From positions 34,577-98,576 of the forward strand of contig NZ_LASA01000060.1 in the NCBI RefSeq assembly GCF_001562015.1: a stretch of DNA of 64,000 nt. Direction: 5' to 3'. Position 1 is the first letter of the stretch. The number at the start of each line of letters is the position of its first letter. Below are positions 25,809 through 34,605 of this stretch, piece after piece. Under the pieces are notes generated by a model. That model was not told the origin of the DNA and did not search any database. It saw nothing but the letters and a program-made list of their open reading frames with translations. This DNA comes from Endozoicomonas arenosclerae (GTDB lineage: Bacteria > Pseudomonadota > Gammaproteobacteria > Pseudomonadales > Endozoicomonadaceae). The translations under genes were made by a program, and so were the position numbers.

Positions 25809-27599
25809 ATGCCAGAATATAAGGCCCCCCTGCGCGATATCCGGTTCGTACGTGACGAGCTCCTTGGATACACTGAGCACTATGCCAGTATCCCCGGTGG
25901 TGAAGAAGCTACCCCTGATATGGTTGATGCCATTCTTGAAGAAGGTGCAAAGTTCTGCGAGCAGGTTCTGGCTCCTTTGAATCAGATTGGCGACGAACAA
26001 GGTTGCACCTGGTCTGAAGAAGGTGTGAAAACACCTGACGGTTTTAAAGACGCTTATCTGCAGTATGTAGAAGGCGGATGGCCTTCACTGGCCAGCGATC
26101 CTGCCTATGGTGGTCAGGGTCTGCCATATTCTCTTGGGCTGGTTCTGAGTGAACTGATGGGTGAAGCCAACTGGTCCTGGGGTATGTACCCAGGCCTGAG
26201 TCATGGCGCCATGAATACTCTGGAAGCCCATGGTACTGAAGAACAAAAGCAAACCTACCTGACCAAACTGGTATCCGGTGAATGGACTGGTACCATGTGT
26301 CTGACAGAACCTCACTGTGGTTCTGACCTGGGCATGCTGCGCACCAAAGCTGAGCCAGCGGCTGACGGTTCTTACAAGATTTCAGGCACCAAGATTTTCA
26401 TCTCTGCCGGTGAGCACGACATGGCAGACAATATTGTCCATATCGTTCTGGCTCGTCTGCCAGGTGCTCCTGAAGGTACCAAAGGTATCTCCCTGTTTAT
26501 CGTTCCCAAACATCTCCCAGGCAAGCACGGCGAAAGCAATGGTGTCAGCTGTGGCTCGATCGAGCACAAGATGGGGATTCACGGTAACGCAACCTGCGTC
26601 ATGAACTTTGATGAAGCTACCGGCTTCCTGATTGGTCCGGAAAACCGTGGTCTGAACTGCATGTTTACCTTTATGAATACAGCCCGTCTGGGAACCGGTA
26701 TTCAGGGACTGTCACACGGTGAGATTGCTTATCAAGGTGCACTGCGTTATGCCCGTGAGCGCCTGCAGATGCGTTCTCTGAGTGGTGCCAAGAATCCTGA
26801 TGGCCCTGCAGATCCCATCATCGTACATCCTGATGTTCGTCGTATGCTGCTGACCATCAAAGCCTTCACTGAAGGTAACCGTGCGCTGATGTATTACACC
26901 GCCAAGAAAGCGGATCTGCTGCACAATCCAGACGAAGCAGTTCGTGATCAGGCGGATAAAGAGTTGGGCTTCCTGACACCTATTCTGAAAGCCTTCCTGA
27001 CCGAAACAGGTTTTGAATCGGCCAACCATGGCGTTCAGTGCTACGGTGGTCACGGTTATATCAGTGAGTGGGGTATGGAGCAGAACGTTCGTGACTGCCG
27101 TATCTCCATGCTTTATGAAGGCACTACCGGTATCCAGGCGTTGGATCTGCTGGGAAGAAAAATCTTCCAGACCGGCGGTGAGTCCATGAAGCCTTTCACC
27201 AAGGAAGTTCACAAATTCTGTAAAGCTCATGCCGAGAATGAAGAGCTGAAAGCATTTGTTGAGCCTCTGGCTGCGCTGAACAAAGAGTGGGGCGATCTCA
27301 CCATGCAGCTGGGTCTGAAGGCGATGGAAAATCCGGATGAAGTGGGTGCGGCGGCTGTCGACTTCCTGATGTACTCCGGTTACGCGACACTGGCATACAT
27401 GTGGGCTGATATGGCCAGAGTGGCTTCCGAGAAGCTGGCTGAAGGCACTACTGAAGAAGGCTTCTACAAAGCCAAGCTTCAGACAGCACGTTTCTATTAT
27501 GAGCGTATTCTGCCAAGAACCCTGTCTCATAAGGCAGCCATGTTGTCCGGTACTGAAAACCTGCTGGATATGGCTGAAGAAGATTTCGGCGAGCTGTAA
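25809..27599 (+). CDS. Acyl-CoA dehydrogenase (large, C-terminally extended)
   Basis: 596 residues, the roughly 600-residue acyl-CoA dehydrogenase type of Pseudomonas PA0506/PA0508. It is the first oxidation step of fatty acid beta-oxidation and uses FAD. The start [14 protein letters not shown] is typical of this group. Motifs are [13 protein letters not shown] (FAD and substrate binding), [15 protein letters not shown] and [43 protein letters not shown] see its catalytic glutamate in [10 protein letters not shown]-terminal extension of about 130 residues follows. It is probably controlled by the PsrA-like site upstream, and a paralogue lies 1.4 kb downstream. Confidence 0.93.
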   Translation: MPEYKAPLRDIRFVRDELLGYTEHYASIPGGEEATPDMVDAILEEGAKFCEQVLAPLNQIGDEQGCTWSEEGVKTPDGFKDAYLQYVEGGWPSLASDPAYGGQGLPYSLGLVLSELMGEANWSWGMYPGLSHGAMNTLEAHGTEEQKQTYLTKLVSGEWTGTMCLTEPHCGSDLGMLRTKAEPAADGSYKISGTKIFISAGEHDMADNIVHIVLARLPGAPEGTKGISLFIVPKHLPGKHGESNGVSCGSIEHKMGIHGNATCVMNFDEATGFLIGPENRGLNCMFTFMNTARLGTGIQGLSHGEIAYQGALRYARERLQMRSLSGAKNPDGPADPIIVHPDVRRMLLTIKAFTEGNRALMYYTAKKADLLHNPDEAVRDQADKELGFLTPILKAFLTETGFESANHGVQCYGGHGYISEWGMEQNVRDCRISMLYEGTTGIQALDLLGRKIFQTGGESMKPFTKEVHKFCKAHAENEELKAFVEPLAALNKEWGDLTMQLGLKAMENPDEVGAAAVDFLMYSGYATLAYMWADMARVASEKLAEGTTEEGFYKAKLQTARFYYERILPRTLSHKAAMLSGTENLLDMAEEDFGEL

Positions 27600-27620
27600 A
27601 GCTGAAATGCTGTTAAAGAA

Positions 27621-27646
27621 GGGCTACCGTATGGTGGCCCTTTTTT
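27621..27646 (+). terminator. Terminator after acyl-CoA dehydrogenase 1
   Basis: An 8-bp stem (27621-27628 with 27633-27640, one G-U pair) with a 4-base loop is followed by six Ts. Confidence 0.9.
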
Positions 27647-27673
27647 ATGGATAAAGTAAAAATAACTTTTGTT

Positions 27674-27934
27674 TCAGGGTGTCTCGTCAAGTATTACAAA
27701 ACTAAGCAGGGTGACTGGCAGGGCTATTAACAAGGCGATATGAATGACCGGGTTAATCAGCATCAACAGGCCTGCAGCAATCCAGATGTTTTTCACAATA
27801 CTTCTTTTGGCTCGATAGGACGCAGTGAAAGTCCTACGATAAAAATGACGGGCATCCGGTGTTTTGTCTTGCATCCAGTCCGGTTGCCATTTGATTTTCA
27901 ACATAGTGCTGATCAGGGCTATCAGATACCGCAT
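27674..27934 (-). CDS. Small inner-membrane protein of unknown function
   Basis: 86 residues from the ATG at 27934, chosen because AAGGA lies six bases upstream; an ATG two codons earlier has none. A polar, Arg-rich N-terminal half is followed by two adjoining hydrophobic stretches (NIWIAAGLLMLIN and HIALLIALPVTLLSFVIL). No family recognised. It is antisense-oriented between two beta-oxidation genes. Confidence 0.6.
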   Translation of the reverse strand: MRYLIALISTMLKIKWQPDWMQDKTPDARHFYRRTFTASYRAKRSIVKNIWIAAGLLMLINPVIHIALLIALPVTLLSFVILDETP

Positions 27935-28127
27935 AGTCATTCCTTTGATATATGCGCATACATTTAAGTTAACACGAAAAAAACCATTTGCTGGTCATTT
28001 TGAGTCTATCGTTTATTAGTTTTTTGCCTAACCTCCAACGCTGGTCTATAAAAAAATACAGCATTAATCCTTTTTCAAAGACCATGGAGATATAACAGCC
28101 GCACCAGGAGCTGTATTAGGCGAGGCG

Positions 28128-28835
28128 ATGAGCACACAGAAAACACTAATAATCCCCTTATCGGGCTTTTATAAGCGAATCATTAATCCTTTCTTAAAGG
28201 TAATTCTTATTCTCTCAATTCCCTGCAGCCTGCTGGCGGCAGAGAACAGCGAAATAAACTACGGATTACAGAGCCATAATGGCCAGTCTCAATGGTTAGA
28301 GCCTGACGGCGTCATGTTGGCTGCAGATACCAACAGGGACATGGTTCAGGACGATCAGCCCCCAGAGGAATCAGAAGAACCTCCGGTTACCGTAGATACA
28401 TACTCCCCCTACAATAGCTTTGAAGAAGAGTCCGGCTGGGTGGATCAAATCTGGGGGCGTCCATCCCGAGATCATATCTATCTTGGGATGTGGACTTTGC
28501 ACCTGGATCCTGGCGATGATCAGGAAAACAATAATGAGCTGATTGGTTTCACATACAAGGGATACTACGGTGGAACATTTATCAATACCCACAGCGACCG
28601 GGTTTGGTCGGCGGGTTGGCAGAGAACACTGTTTCAGCAGAAGTATGGAGAGTTTGATGTCGAGGCTGGTTATCGTGCCGGCATCATGTATGGGTACAAG
28701 AAGTATCTGACGCTCTATGACACCCGTTTCTTTCCACTGATTCAGGCGGTTCTGGATATCGATTACAAAGGTTTCGGCCTGGAGCTCTCCTGGGCTGGAG
28801 TCGTTCTGACAGCGGGCTTCTATTATCGTTTTTAA
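28128..28835 (+). CDS. Outer-membrane beta-barrel protein (putative)
   Basis: 235 residues with an N-terminal hydrophobic export signal ending LLAAEN, an acidic, proline-rich linker (about 65-100) and a C-terminal part with alternating aromatic strands (DHIYLGMWTLHL, GFTYKGYYGGTF, GLELSWAGVVLTAGFYYRF). It ends in phenylalanine, the usual last residue of outer-membrane barrels recognised by BamA. The strand count suggests a small barrel of about eight strands, loosely like PagP in size, but I see no PagP catalytic signature. The leader (28095-28114) can form a hairpin with AGGA in its loop just before the ribosome site. Confidence 0.65.
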   Translation: MSTQKTLIIPLSGFYKRIINPFLKVILILSIPCSLLAAENSEINYGLQSHNGQSQWLEPDGVMLAADTNRDMVQDDQPPEESEEPPVTVDTYSPYNSFEEESGWVDQIWGRPSRDHIYLGMWTLHLDPGDDQENNNELIGFTYKGYYGGTFINTHSDRVWSAGWQRTLFQQKYGEFDVEAGYRAGIMYGYKKYLTLYDTRFFPLIQAVLDIDYKGFGLELSWAGVVLTAGFYYRF

Positions 28836-28877
28836 CCGCCTGGATTTGGAAAGAGACTGATTTAAAACACTTCCTGA

Positions 28878-28906
28878 AGCCACAGATAAATGCTGTGGCT
28901 TTTTTT
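28878..28906 (+). terminator. Terminator after barrel protein gene
   Basis: An 8-bp perfect stem (28878-28885 with 28893-28900) with a 7-base loop is followed by six Ts. Confidence 0.9.
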
Positions 28907-28917
28907 GTAGTTAAAAA

Positions 28918-28935
28918 TTCAAACGTTAGTTTAAA
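28918..28935. promoter_or_regulatory. Second PsrA-like site
   Basis: TTCAAAC-GTTA-GTTTAAA is a near-palindrome with one mismatch to the CAAAC-N4-GTTTG core seen at 25724-25743. It lies 83 bases before the second acyl-CoA dehydrogenase, next to a weak TAAAAT -10 (28966-28971). Shared sites suggest the two paralogues are co-regulated. Confidence 0.45.
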
Positions 28936-29017
28936 ACATTCCTTTTAGAGCCCTATCCACTGGGGTAAAATAAATGAACACTTGACTAAAAACATTAAAA
29001 CTCCAGGAGTGTCCACC

Positions 29018-30802
29018 ATGGCAGATTATCAGGCACCTCTCCGTGATATGCGCTTTGTGATGTACGAAGTATTCAATGCTGATAAACGTTGGAGCCAGTG
29101 GCCTGCTACTCAGGAAGTGGTTGATCGTGAAACTGCGGATGCCTTTCTGGAAGAAGGTGCAAAGCTGGCTGCTCGAACCGTTGCGCCGTTGAATCGCGAA
29201 GGTGACGAGGAAGGCTGTCACTGGACTGAAGAAGGTGTAACCACCCCAAAAGGTTACAAAGAAGCTTATCAGCTGTTTTCAGAAGCGGGTCTGACCGGAA
29301 TTAGTGGAAATCCTGAATATGGTGGCATGGGCATGCCCAAGGCACTGAGTGCTCAATTTGATGAGATGTTCAGTAGCGCCAGCCTGGCATTTATTTTGTA
29401 CCCAAGCCTGACTTCTGGCTCTGCTCTGGCGATTGATGCTCACGCTTCTGAAGGTCTGAAATCACTCTATCTGCCAAAGCTTTATTCCGGTGAGTGGACA
29501 GGTGCTATGTGCCTGACTGAACCTCATTGCGGAACTGATCTGGGGATCATCAGAACCAAGGCAGAAGACAATGGTGATGGTTCCTACAACATTACTGGAA
29601 CCAAAATTTTTATCACCGCAGGTGAGCATGACCTGACGGACAATATTATTCATCTGGTTCTGGCCAAGCTACCGGATGCCCCGGCTGGACCCAAAGGCAT
29701 TTCCATGTTCCTGGTGCCAAAAGTCAATGTGAATGACGATGGGTCACTGGCAGAAAGAAACGAAGTGCATTGTGGTTCCCTGGAACACAAAATGGGCATC
29801 AAGGCTTCTGCAACCTGTGTCATGAATTTTGATGGTGCCAAAGGTTATCTGGTGGGTGAGGTCAATAAAGGCCTGAACGCCATGTTTACCATGATGAACT
29901 ATGAGCGACTGTTTGTGGGTATCCAGGGTTTGGGTACCAGTGAAATGTCTTATCAGTCGGCTCTGGAATACGCTAAAGAAAGAGGGCAGGGCAGAGCGGC
30001 AACCGGTGCCCAAAATCCTGAAAAAGCAGCGGACCCTATCCTGGTTCACGGTGATGTCAGAAGAATGCTGCTCAATATGAAAGCCCTGAATGAGGGTGGT
30101 CGGGCGTTTTCAACCTATGTTGCAACACAGCTGGATACTGCAAAGTTCAGTCCGGATGAAACTGAAAGAAAGCAGGCTGCAAATCAGGTCGCACTGTTAA
30201 CACCTGTGGTCAAAGCTTTCCTGACTGATATGGGACTGGAGAGTTGTGTGGCTGGCCAGCAGGTATTTGGCGGCCATGGTTACATTCGTGAGTGGGGTCA
30301 GGAACAACTGGTCAGGGATGTTCGCATCGCCCAGATTTACGAGGGCACCAACGGCATTCAGGCTCTGGATTTACTGGGACGTAAAATTGTTGCTAACAAG
30401 GGTGCCTACGTTAAAGAATTTGCAGAGAATGTGAGAAGCTTTATTGCTGAAGGTGAAGCCGACGAGTTTTCCAAACCACTGGAAGGCGCTCTTTCCAGTC
30501 TTGAATCTCTGACAGAAAACTTGTTGGAACAAGCAGCGAAAGATCCAAATGCTGTTAATTCAAGTTGTGTTGATTACCTCCATGCTTTTTCTTATGTGGC
30601 ATACGGTTGGATGTGGTCCATGATGGCAAGGCAGGCTCAGATGCAACTCAATGAAGGCACTCAGGAAGAAAGTTTTTATCAGGCAAAGATTGTGACTGCA
30701 CGTTATTATTTCAAGCGTCTCTTGCCAAAAATGGAAGGTCTTCTGGCGACTGCGGCTTCCGGTACTGAAGAGCTGTATGGCCTTTCTGATGAACAGTTTT
30801 AA
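29018..30802 (+). CDS. Acyl-CoA dehydrogenase, second paralogue
   Basis: 594 residues from the ATG at 29018, with AGGAG eight bases upstream; an upstream in-frame extension to 28982 is not supported. It has the same architecture as the gene at 25809-27599: MADYQAPLRDMRFV start, [68 protein letters not shown] (read in pieces) and a C-terminal extension. It is an FAD-dependent beta-oxidation enzyme. The pair mirrors the PA0506/PA0508 pair of Pseudomonas and may differ in chain-length preference. Confidence 0.93.
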   Translation: MADYQAPLRDMRFVMYEVFNADKRWSQWPATQEVVDRETADAFLEEGAKLAARTVAPLNREGDEEGCHWTEEGVTTPKGYKEAYQLFSEAGLTGISGNPEYGGMGMPKALSAQFDEMFSSASLAFILYPSLTSGSALAIDAHASEGLKSLYLPKLYSGEWTGAMCLTEPHCGTDLGIIRTKAEDNGDGSYNITGTKIFITAGEHDLTDNIIHLVLAKLPDAPAGPKGISMFLVPKVNVNDDGSLAERNEVHCGSLEHKMGIKASATCVMNFDGAKGYLVGEVNKGLNAMFTMMNYERLFVGIQGLGTSEMSYQSALEYAKERGQGRAATGAQNPEKAADPILVHGDVRRMLLNMKALNEGGRAFSTYVATQLDTAKFSPDETERKQAANQVALLTPVVKAFLTDMGLESCVAGQQVFGGHGYIREWGQEQLVRDVRIAQIYEGTNGIQALDLLGRKIVANKGAYVKEFAENVRSFIAEGEADEFSKPLEGALSSLESLTENLLEQAAKDPNAVNSSCVDYLHAFSYVAYGWMWSMMARQAQMQLNEGTQEESFYQAKIVTARYYFKRLLPKMEGLLATAASGTEELYGLSDEQF

Positions 30803-30844
30803 TGCGTCATTAACATCTTTATCTGAAACATTCTGCTGACCAAT

Positions 30845-30880
30845 AAGATCTTTCGCTTTAACCAGGCGAAGGATCTTTTC
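30845..30880 (+). terminator. Terminator after acyl-CoA dehydrogenase 2
   Basis: A 12-bp stem (30845-30856 with 30866-30877, one G-U pair) with a 9-base loop is followed by a short, mixed T-rich tract. Confidence 0.75.
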
Positions 30881-30908
30881 ATAAAACTGCGATGATAATG
30901 AAAGTAAA

Positions 30909-30937
30909 TTGAAAGACATTTAACAGTAGTCTTTAAA
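30909..30937. promoter_or_regulatory. Inverted repeat upstream of the small RNA
   Basis: TTGAAAGAC (30909-30917) and GTCTTTAAA (30929-30937) form arms matching in eight of nine positions around an 11-base spacer. The centre is about 58 bases before the predicted small-RNA start, the usual place for an activator. It does not match the TGTAAG/CTTACA GacA box, so the regulator is unknown. Confidence 0.4.
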
Positions 30938-30946
30938 TCAAGGAAC

Positions 30947-30974
30947 TTTGCATTCCTGACCGATTGTCTATAGT
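30947..30974 (+). promoter_or_regulatory. Small-RNA promoter
   Basis: TATAGT (30969-30974) is a good -10. A weak -35, TTTGCA (30947-30952), is 16 bases upstream; a poor -35 with an upstream activator site is typical of regulated small-RNA genes. Transcription would start near 30980. Confidence 0.5.
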
Positions 30975-30980
30975 TAAAGT

Positions 30981-31090
30981 ACTGGGCTATTAATCTACAT
31001 GGATTGTAGAGGCAAGGAAGCAAAAAAATGAGCAGGATGCTCACAGGGAGTCGCCCAGTCTAATTAACCTCGCTTTGCGAGGTTTTTCTT
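30981..31090 (+). ncRNA. Candidate Csr/Rsm-type small RNA (CsrA decoy)
   Basis: An intergenic RNA of about 110 bases between two convergent genes. The 5' ACTGGGC (30981-30987) pairs perfectly with GCCCAGT (31053-31059) and encloses two hairpins. Hairpin 1 (30995-31009) has stem CTACA/TGTAG and loop TGGAT; hairpin 2 (31029-31043) has stem TGAGCA/TGCTCA and loop GGA. Two more GGA motifs are single-stranded: AAGGAAG (31015-31020 region) and CAGGGAG (31044-31050). An A-run separates the hairpins. A strong intrinsic terminator ends it (31066-31090). GGA motifs in hairpin loops are the CsrA/RsmA binding signal, and hairpin 1 is close to the selected CsrA ligand (ACA-GGA-TGT). It encodes no sensible peptide. 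Known relatives in design are RsmX/Y/Z and CsrB/C; I cannot tell whether it is a diverged member or new. Confidence 0.65.
31066..31090 (+). terminator. Small-RNA terminator
   Basis: An 8-bp stem AACCTCGC/GCGAGGTT (31066-31073, 31077-31084) with a 3-base loop runs into TTTCTTTTT. It ends 22 bases before the stop of the convergent histidine kinase gene. Confidence 0.9.
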
Positions 31091-31112
31091 TTTCAGGAAA
31101 TGCATTAAAGAA

Positions 31113-33944
31113 TTAGCTTAGATTCTTCAACGCTTTTGTAGTTTTATCCAGAGCATTTTTTAAGTCAGGAATTAACTCAATAGCTTCCGAGAGTTGATTA
31201 TCCTTGCCGAGTTTTTCCACTTCCAGAGAGATCCCCGCCAGGTATGAAGCCCCCAGATTGTTGCTGCTGGATTTCAATGTATGCGCAGCCCTGACCATTA
31301 TTTTCAGATCAGCTTCTTTGGATGCGTTCTCAATATCTCTTAACAAGGAAGGAGCGTCTTCCAGATAGCTGTCCACCAAACTATCAAACTCATCTTCCAT
31401 GATTTCCTTGAGAGTCTCGAGTGTTTGCATATCAAGCACTGGCTCAAGATCACTCTGATCATCATCTTCATCAATCTCTGTTGTTTCTGATGAGTCAGCA
31501 TTGTCTTTGTCATCATCCAGATCTCCAATCAGCCACTGAGCCAACTTTTCTTTCAGCAGGCTGGCCTTGATCGGTTTGCTCAGATAATCATCCATACCGG
31601 ATGCCAGGCACTTCTCGCGGTCGCCCTGCATGGCGTTGGCTGTCATGGCAATGATGGGTATTCTTGGCAGGTTATGAGTGCTTTCTCTTTTGCGTATCAG
31701 GCTGGTAGCTTCGTAACCGCTCATTTCCGGCATCTGACAGTCCATGAGAATCAGGTCGTAATCCTGTTTCTGACTCATAGTGACCGCTTCCTTACCATCT
31801 GCTGCAATATCAGGGCTGTTCAATCCAACTTTTTTCAGCATGCTGACAGCCACTTTCTGGTTAACAATATTGTCTTCAACCAGAAGTATACGAATGGTAT
31901 TACAGAAAGCGCTTTCTTCAACATCGGCTTCAACGGTTTCAGTGTGCTGAATGTGATGCTCATGCATCACCTGCATGGTGGTATCAAGCAAGCGTGACTG
32001 TCGGTAAGGTTTGCTCAGACAGGCGGATATCCCGACTTCCTTTTGTTTTGCCCGGGTAATAAAACCTGAAGAGCTCAACATGATTCTTCTTGCCTTGGCC
32101 AGAGCAGGTTCTTCTTCAATGGCTTTGGAGAGAGCCAGTCCGTCCATTTCTGGCATATCCATATCGAGCAGAATTAATTCAAATGGAGCACCTTCAGAAG
32201 CAGCATTCAGCAGGGCTGCCAGAGCTTCCTTACCACTACTGGCTTCAGAGTGTTCAATGCCCCAGGCGGTCAGATAATGCCTGAGAATTTCACGGTTGGT
32301 GGCATTGTCGTCGACAATAAGGGCTTTGATGCCTTCCAATGCATGGCTGATATTTCGAGGTCTAATAGCTTGTGTTTCAGACACTTCCAGATCCAGTACG
32401 AAAGAGAAAGTGGAACCCAGGTCGGGGGCGCTGGAAACTTCTACATCACTGCCCATCAATTCCACTAATTGTCTGGATATGGTCAGTCCTAGTCCGGTAC
32501 CGCCAAACTTACGGGTTGTGCTGCCGTCGGCCTGGGTAAAAGCGGTAAACAGATTGGGAAGAACATCAGGGGCTATACCAATACCTGTGTCTTCCACCAA
32601 AAACTCAACTTTGACATTGTTGTCTTTGGTTTCCAGCATATTCAGCCGGACAACCACTTCACCCTCTTCAGTAAATTTCACAGCGTTGCCAACCAGGTTG
32701 GTCAGTACCTGTCTCAGACGTACTGAGTCCCCTTTAACAATGCTGGGAAGGTCGACATCGGTAAAGCAGCTTAATTCCAAACCTTTTTCTCTGGCTTTGC
32801 CTGCCAGTAAAGCACAGACATCTTCGGCAATTTCAGCAGGGTTCATGTCAATGGATTCAATTTCCATCTTGCCAGCTTCAATTTTCGAGAAATCGAGAAT
32901 GTCGTTGATTATCTGCAGCAAAGCATCAGCGGAACTGTAGGCAGTTTCCAGAAAGTCCTGCTGCACACGATCAAGGCGAGTATCTTTCAGCAGTTCCAGC
33001 ATACCCAGTACACCGTTCATGGGCGTACGGATCTCGTGACTCATATTGGCAAGGAATGCACTCTTGGCTTTGGCTGCTTCCAGAGCAGCTTCTTTAGCTT
33101 CGTTGAGTTCGGAAATATTCTCTTTCAGTTCCCGGTTGGCACTGTGTAATTCCCGGGTTCTTTCCGCAACCGAAGCTTCAAGGTTTTCCCGGTGTTGCTG
33201 GAGCCTTTGGTCACGCTCTTTAATCTGCATCAGCATTTCATTAAAGCAGTCGTAGAGCTGACCAATCTCATCGTTATCGAATTTCTGTACCTGATGGTCG
33301 TACTGCTCATTCTTGGTCATCTGGGAGATGGTATTGGCCAGCTCTGTTATGGGTTTACCCAGTAATCTTTGAAGCTTGGAGGCCAGAATGGAAGCAAGAA
33401 TAACGGAAACCAGAGCCGCTATAAGCGCCAATAAAAGGTTTTGTGTCAGTTCGATGTACAGGGGTGAAAGATCACATTGAATGTAGATAGCACCAATCAA
33501 TTGTTGATCAAGAACAATAGGGCGATAGAGGTGAAGTCGAGTATTGCTGAAAATAGTGACCGGGCGTTCAAAATCCTGAAGTGAAAATGCCCAGGGGCTG
33601 TGATTGGATCGATGATAAGCCGCAATTTCTTCGCCATCCGCATTCAAAAGAAAAGCAGATTGAATATGGGTGGCACTGTTAAAACCAGTCAGTAGATTCT
33701 TTGCTGAATTCTGGTCTTCAAACACTAGGGCTGCATGAGCGTTAGAGCCTACCACTTCAGCCAGGGTTTCCATATGATCAACGAGAGAAGCACGGGACTT
33801 GATAAGATCGCTGACACTTTGAATGGACAAGGTTACCAACAGAACTGCATAGGCCGTGATCAACATGGCATAGCGCAGCTTTCGCTTGATAGGAAGATTC
33901 CTGAAAGTAACCATTTCTGTTTTTACACCAAAAAAGGTTTTCAT
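31113..33944 (-). CDS. Hybrid sensor histidine kinase with two REC domains and HPt
   Basis: 943 residues. A first membrane helix (about 22-45), a periplasmic sensor (about 45-165, CHASE8-like by context), a second helix, HAMP (about 185-240) and a coiled linker come first. HisKA follows with [10 protein letters not shown] (His near 300), then HATPase with [17 protein letters not shown] and GGTGLGL. REC1 has VDDN and [11 protein letters not shown] (Asp near 593); REC2 has VEDN and [11 protein letters not shown] (Asp near 733). HPt has AAHTLKSSS (His near 885). It is a phosphorelay kinase. Two REC domains distinguish it from GacS/BarA. It is third in a TonB receptor / YfiR / kinase operon, an arrangement in which YfiR and the receptor are thought to feed the sensor. 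The start codon lies inside a perfect inverted repeat; an ATG ten codons later is the alternative start. Confidence 0.9.
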   Translation of the reverse strand: MKTFFGVKTEMVTFRNLPIKRKLRYAMLITAYAVLLVTLSIQSVSDLIKSRASLVDHMETLAEVVGSNAHAALVFEDQNSAKNLLTGFNSATHIQSAFLLNADGEEIAAYHRSNHSPWAFSLQDFERPVTIFSNTRLHLYRPIVLDQQLIGAIYIQCDLSPLYIELTQNLLLALIAALVSVILASILASKLQRLLGKPITELANTISQMTKNEQYDHQVQKFDNDEIGQLYDCFNEMLMQIKERDQRLQQHRENLEASVAERTRELHSANRELKENISELNEAKEAALEAAKAKSAFLANMSHEIRTPMNGVLGMLELLKDTRLDRVQQDFLETAYSSADALLQIINDILDFSKIEAGKMEIESIDMNPAEIAEDVCALLAGKAREKGLELSCFTDVDLPSIVKGDSVRLRQVLTNLVGNAVKFTEEGEVVVRLNMLETKDNNVKVEFLVEDTGIGIAPDVLPNLFTAFTQADGSTTRKFGGTGLGLTISRQLVELMGSDVEVSSAPDLGSTFSFVLDLEVSETQAIRPRNISHALEGIKALIVDDNATNREILRHYLTAWGIEHSEASSGKEALAALLNAASEGAPFELILLDMDMPEMDGLALSKAIEEEPALAKARRIMLSSSGFITRAKQKEVGISACLSKPYRQSRLLDTTMQVMHEHHIQHTETVEADVEESAFCNTIRILLVEDNIVNQKVAVSMLKKVGLNSPDIAADGKEAVTMSQKQDYDLILMDCQMPEMSGYEATSLIRKRESTHNLPRIPIIAMTANAMQGDREKCLASGMDDYLSKPIKASLLKEKLAQWLIGDLDDDKDNADSSETTEIDEDDDQSDLEPVLDMQTLETLKEIMEDEFDSLVDSYLEDAPSLLRDIENASKEADLKIMVRAAHTLKSSSNNLGASYLAGISLEVEKLGKDNQLSEAIELIPDLKNALDKTTKALKNLS

Positions 33945-33962
33945 CCCGGTCGGGATGAAAAC
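33937..33962. promoter_or_regulatory. Inverted repeat covering the kinase start codon
   Basis: GTTTTCATCCCG (33937-33948) and CGGGATGAAAAC (33951-33962) are perfect 12-base arms with a 2-base centre. On the mRNA the annotated ATG (33944) lies in the 3' arm, so a hairpin or cruciform, or a protein bound to a dyad operator, could control initiation. If the kinase starts ten codons later, the element is an operator or terminator in the yfiR-kinase gap. Confidence 0.6.
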
Positions 33963-34040
33963 GAGTTGCTACTTATGGGTTAAGAAAGTGTTTTCATCAC
34001 TGGAGCTAACAAAAACACTCTTAATTCACTCATGGCTGAG

Positions 34041-34583
34041 TCATTCAATGACTTTGGCCAGATTTTTAAGCTGTGAGCTGATATTCAGGCCTGAAGCATC
34101 AGCCGATGATTTGTTAATGGTGAAGTTGATCTTCTTCCCCTTTCTCGCAAGTCCTATCAATCCACCCTGCTCAGCGAACGAGCGACTGTCACTGATAGTG
34201 AGAATGGGCTTACCTTTAAGGTTATTGGTGATTTTCGACGACGAGGCCTGATCAACATTGTGGATGTAAAGAATGTCACACAACTTATCCACAGGAGCAT
34301 TCAAATCTTTATGAGTAACGGATAAACGTCTACCCATACTGATTTTTCGATTGATCTTGGTCAGCTCACTGTTGATCGTGCCTTCACCCAGAATACACAG
34401 AGTAAGACTTTGCTTTTTCTTGGGCCAGGTAACGAACTTGGTCAGTTTGTAGACAATAGCCGTTTTGACTTTGTCTTCGGGAGTACCGGCTATGGCAGCG
34501 GGGATAAAGAATATCGCTGTTAAGCTGGCGGTGATCATCAGCAGGCTGATGTTAGATTTAATCATGTTCATTGGCATCGGCAT
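34041..34583 (-). CDS. YfiR family protein (DUF4154)
   Basis: 180 residues from the ATG at 34583, which has GGAGGAGG eight bases upstream. It has a signal peptide (ISLLMITASLTAIFFIPAAIAG), so it is periplasmic. The family signature is KVKTAIVYKLTKFVTWP followed by LTLCILGEG and the C-terminal GGLIGLARKGKKINFTINKSSAD. YfiR proteins bind and restrain a membrane signalling partner (YfiN in E. coli and Pseudomonas); here the partner would be the hybrid kinase downstream. It is 22 bases after the TonB receptor gene. Confidence 0.9.
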   Translation of the reverse strand: MPMPMNMIKSNISLLMITASLTAIFFIPAAIAGTPEDKVKTAIVYKLTKFVTWPKKKQSLTLCILGEGTINSELTKINRKISMGRRLSVTHKDLNAPVDKLCDILYIHNVDQASSSKITNNLKGKPILTISDSRSFAEQGGLIGLARKGKKINFTINKSSADASGLNISSQLKNLAKVIE

Positions 34584-34605
34584 GAAGTCGTCCTCCTCCA
34601 TCCGA

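Noticed and set aside
31113..33944. Hybrid kinase as GacS/BarA next to the candidate Rsm-type RNA
   Set aside because: It has two receiver domains and an operon with YfiR and a TonB receptor, unlike GacS/BarA; proximity to the RNA is probably chance.
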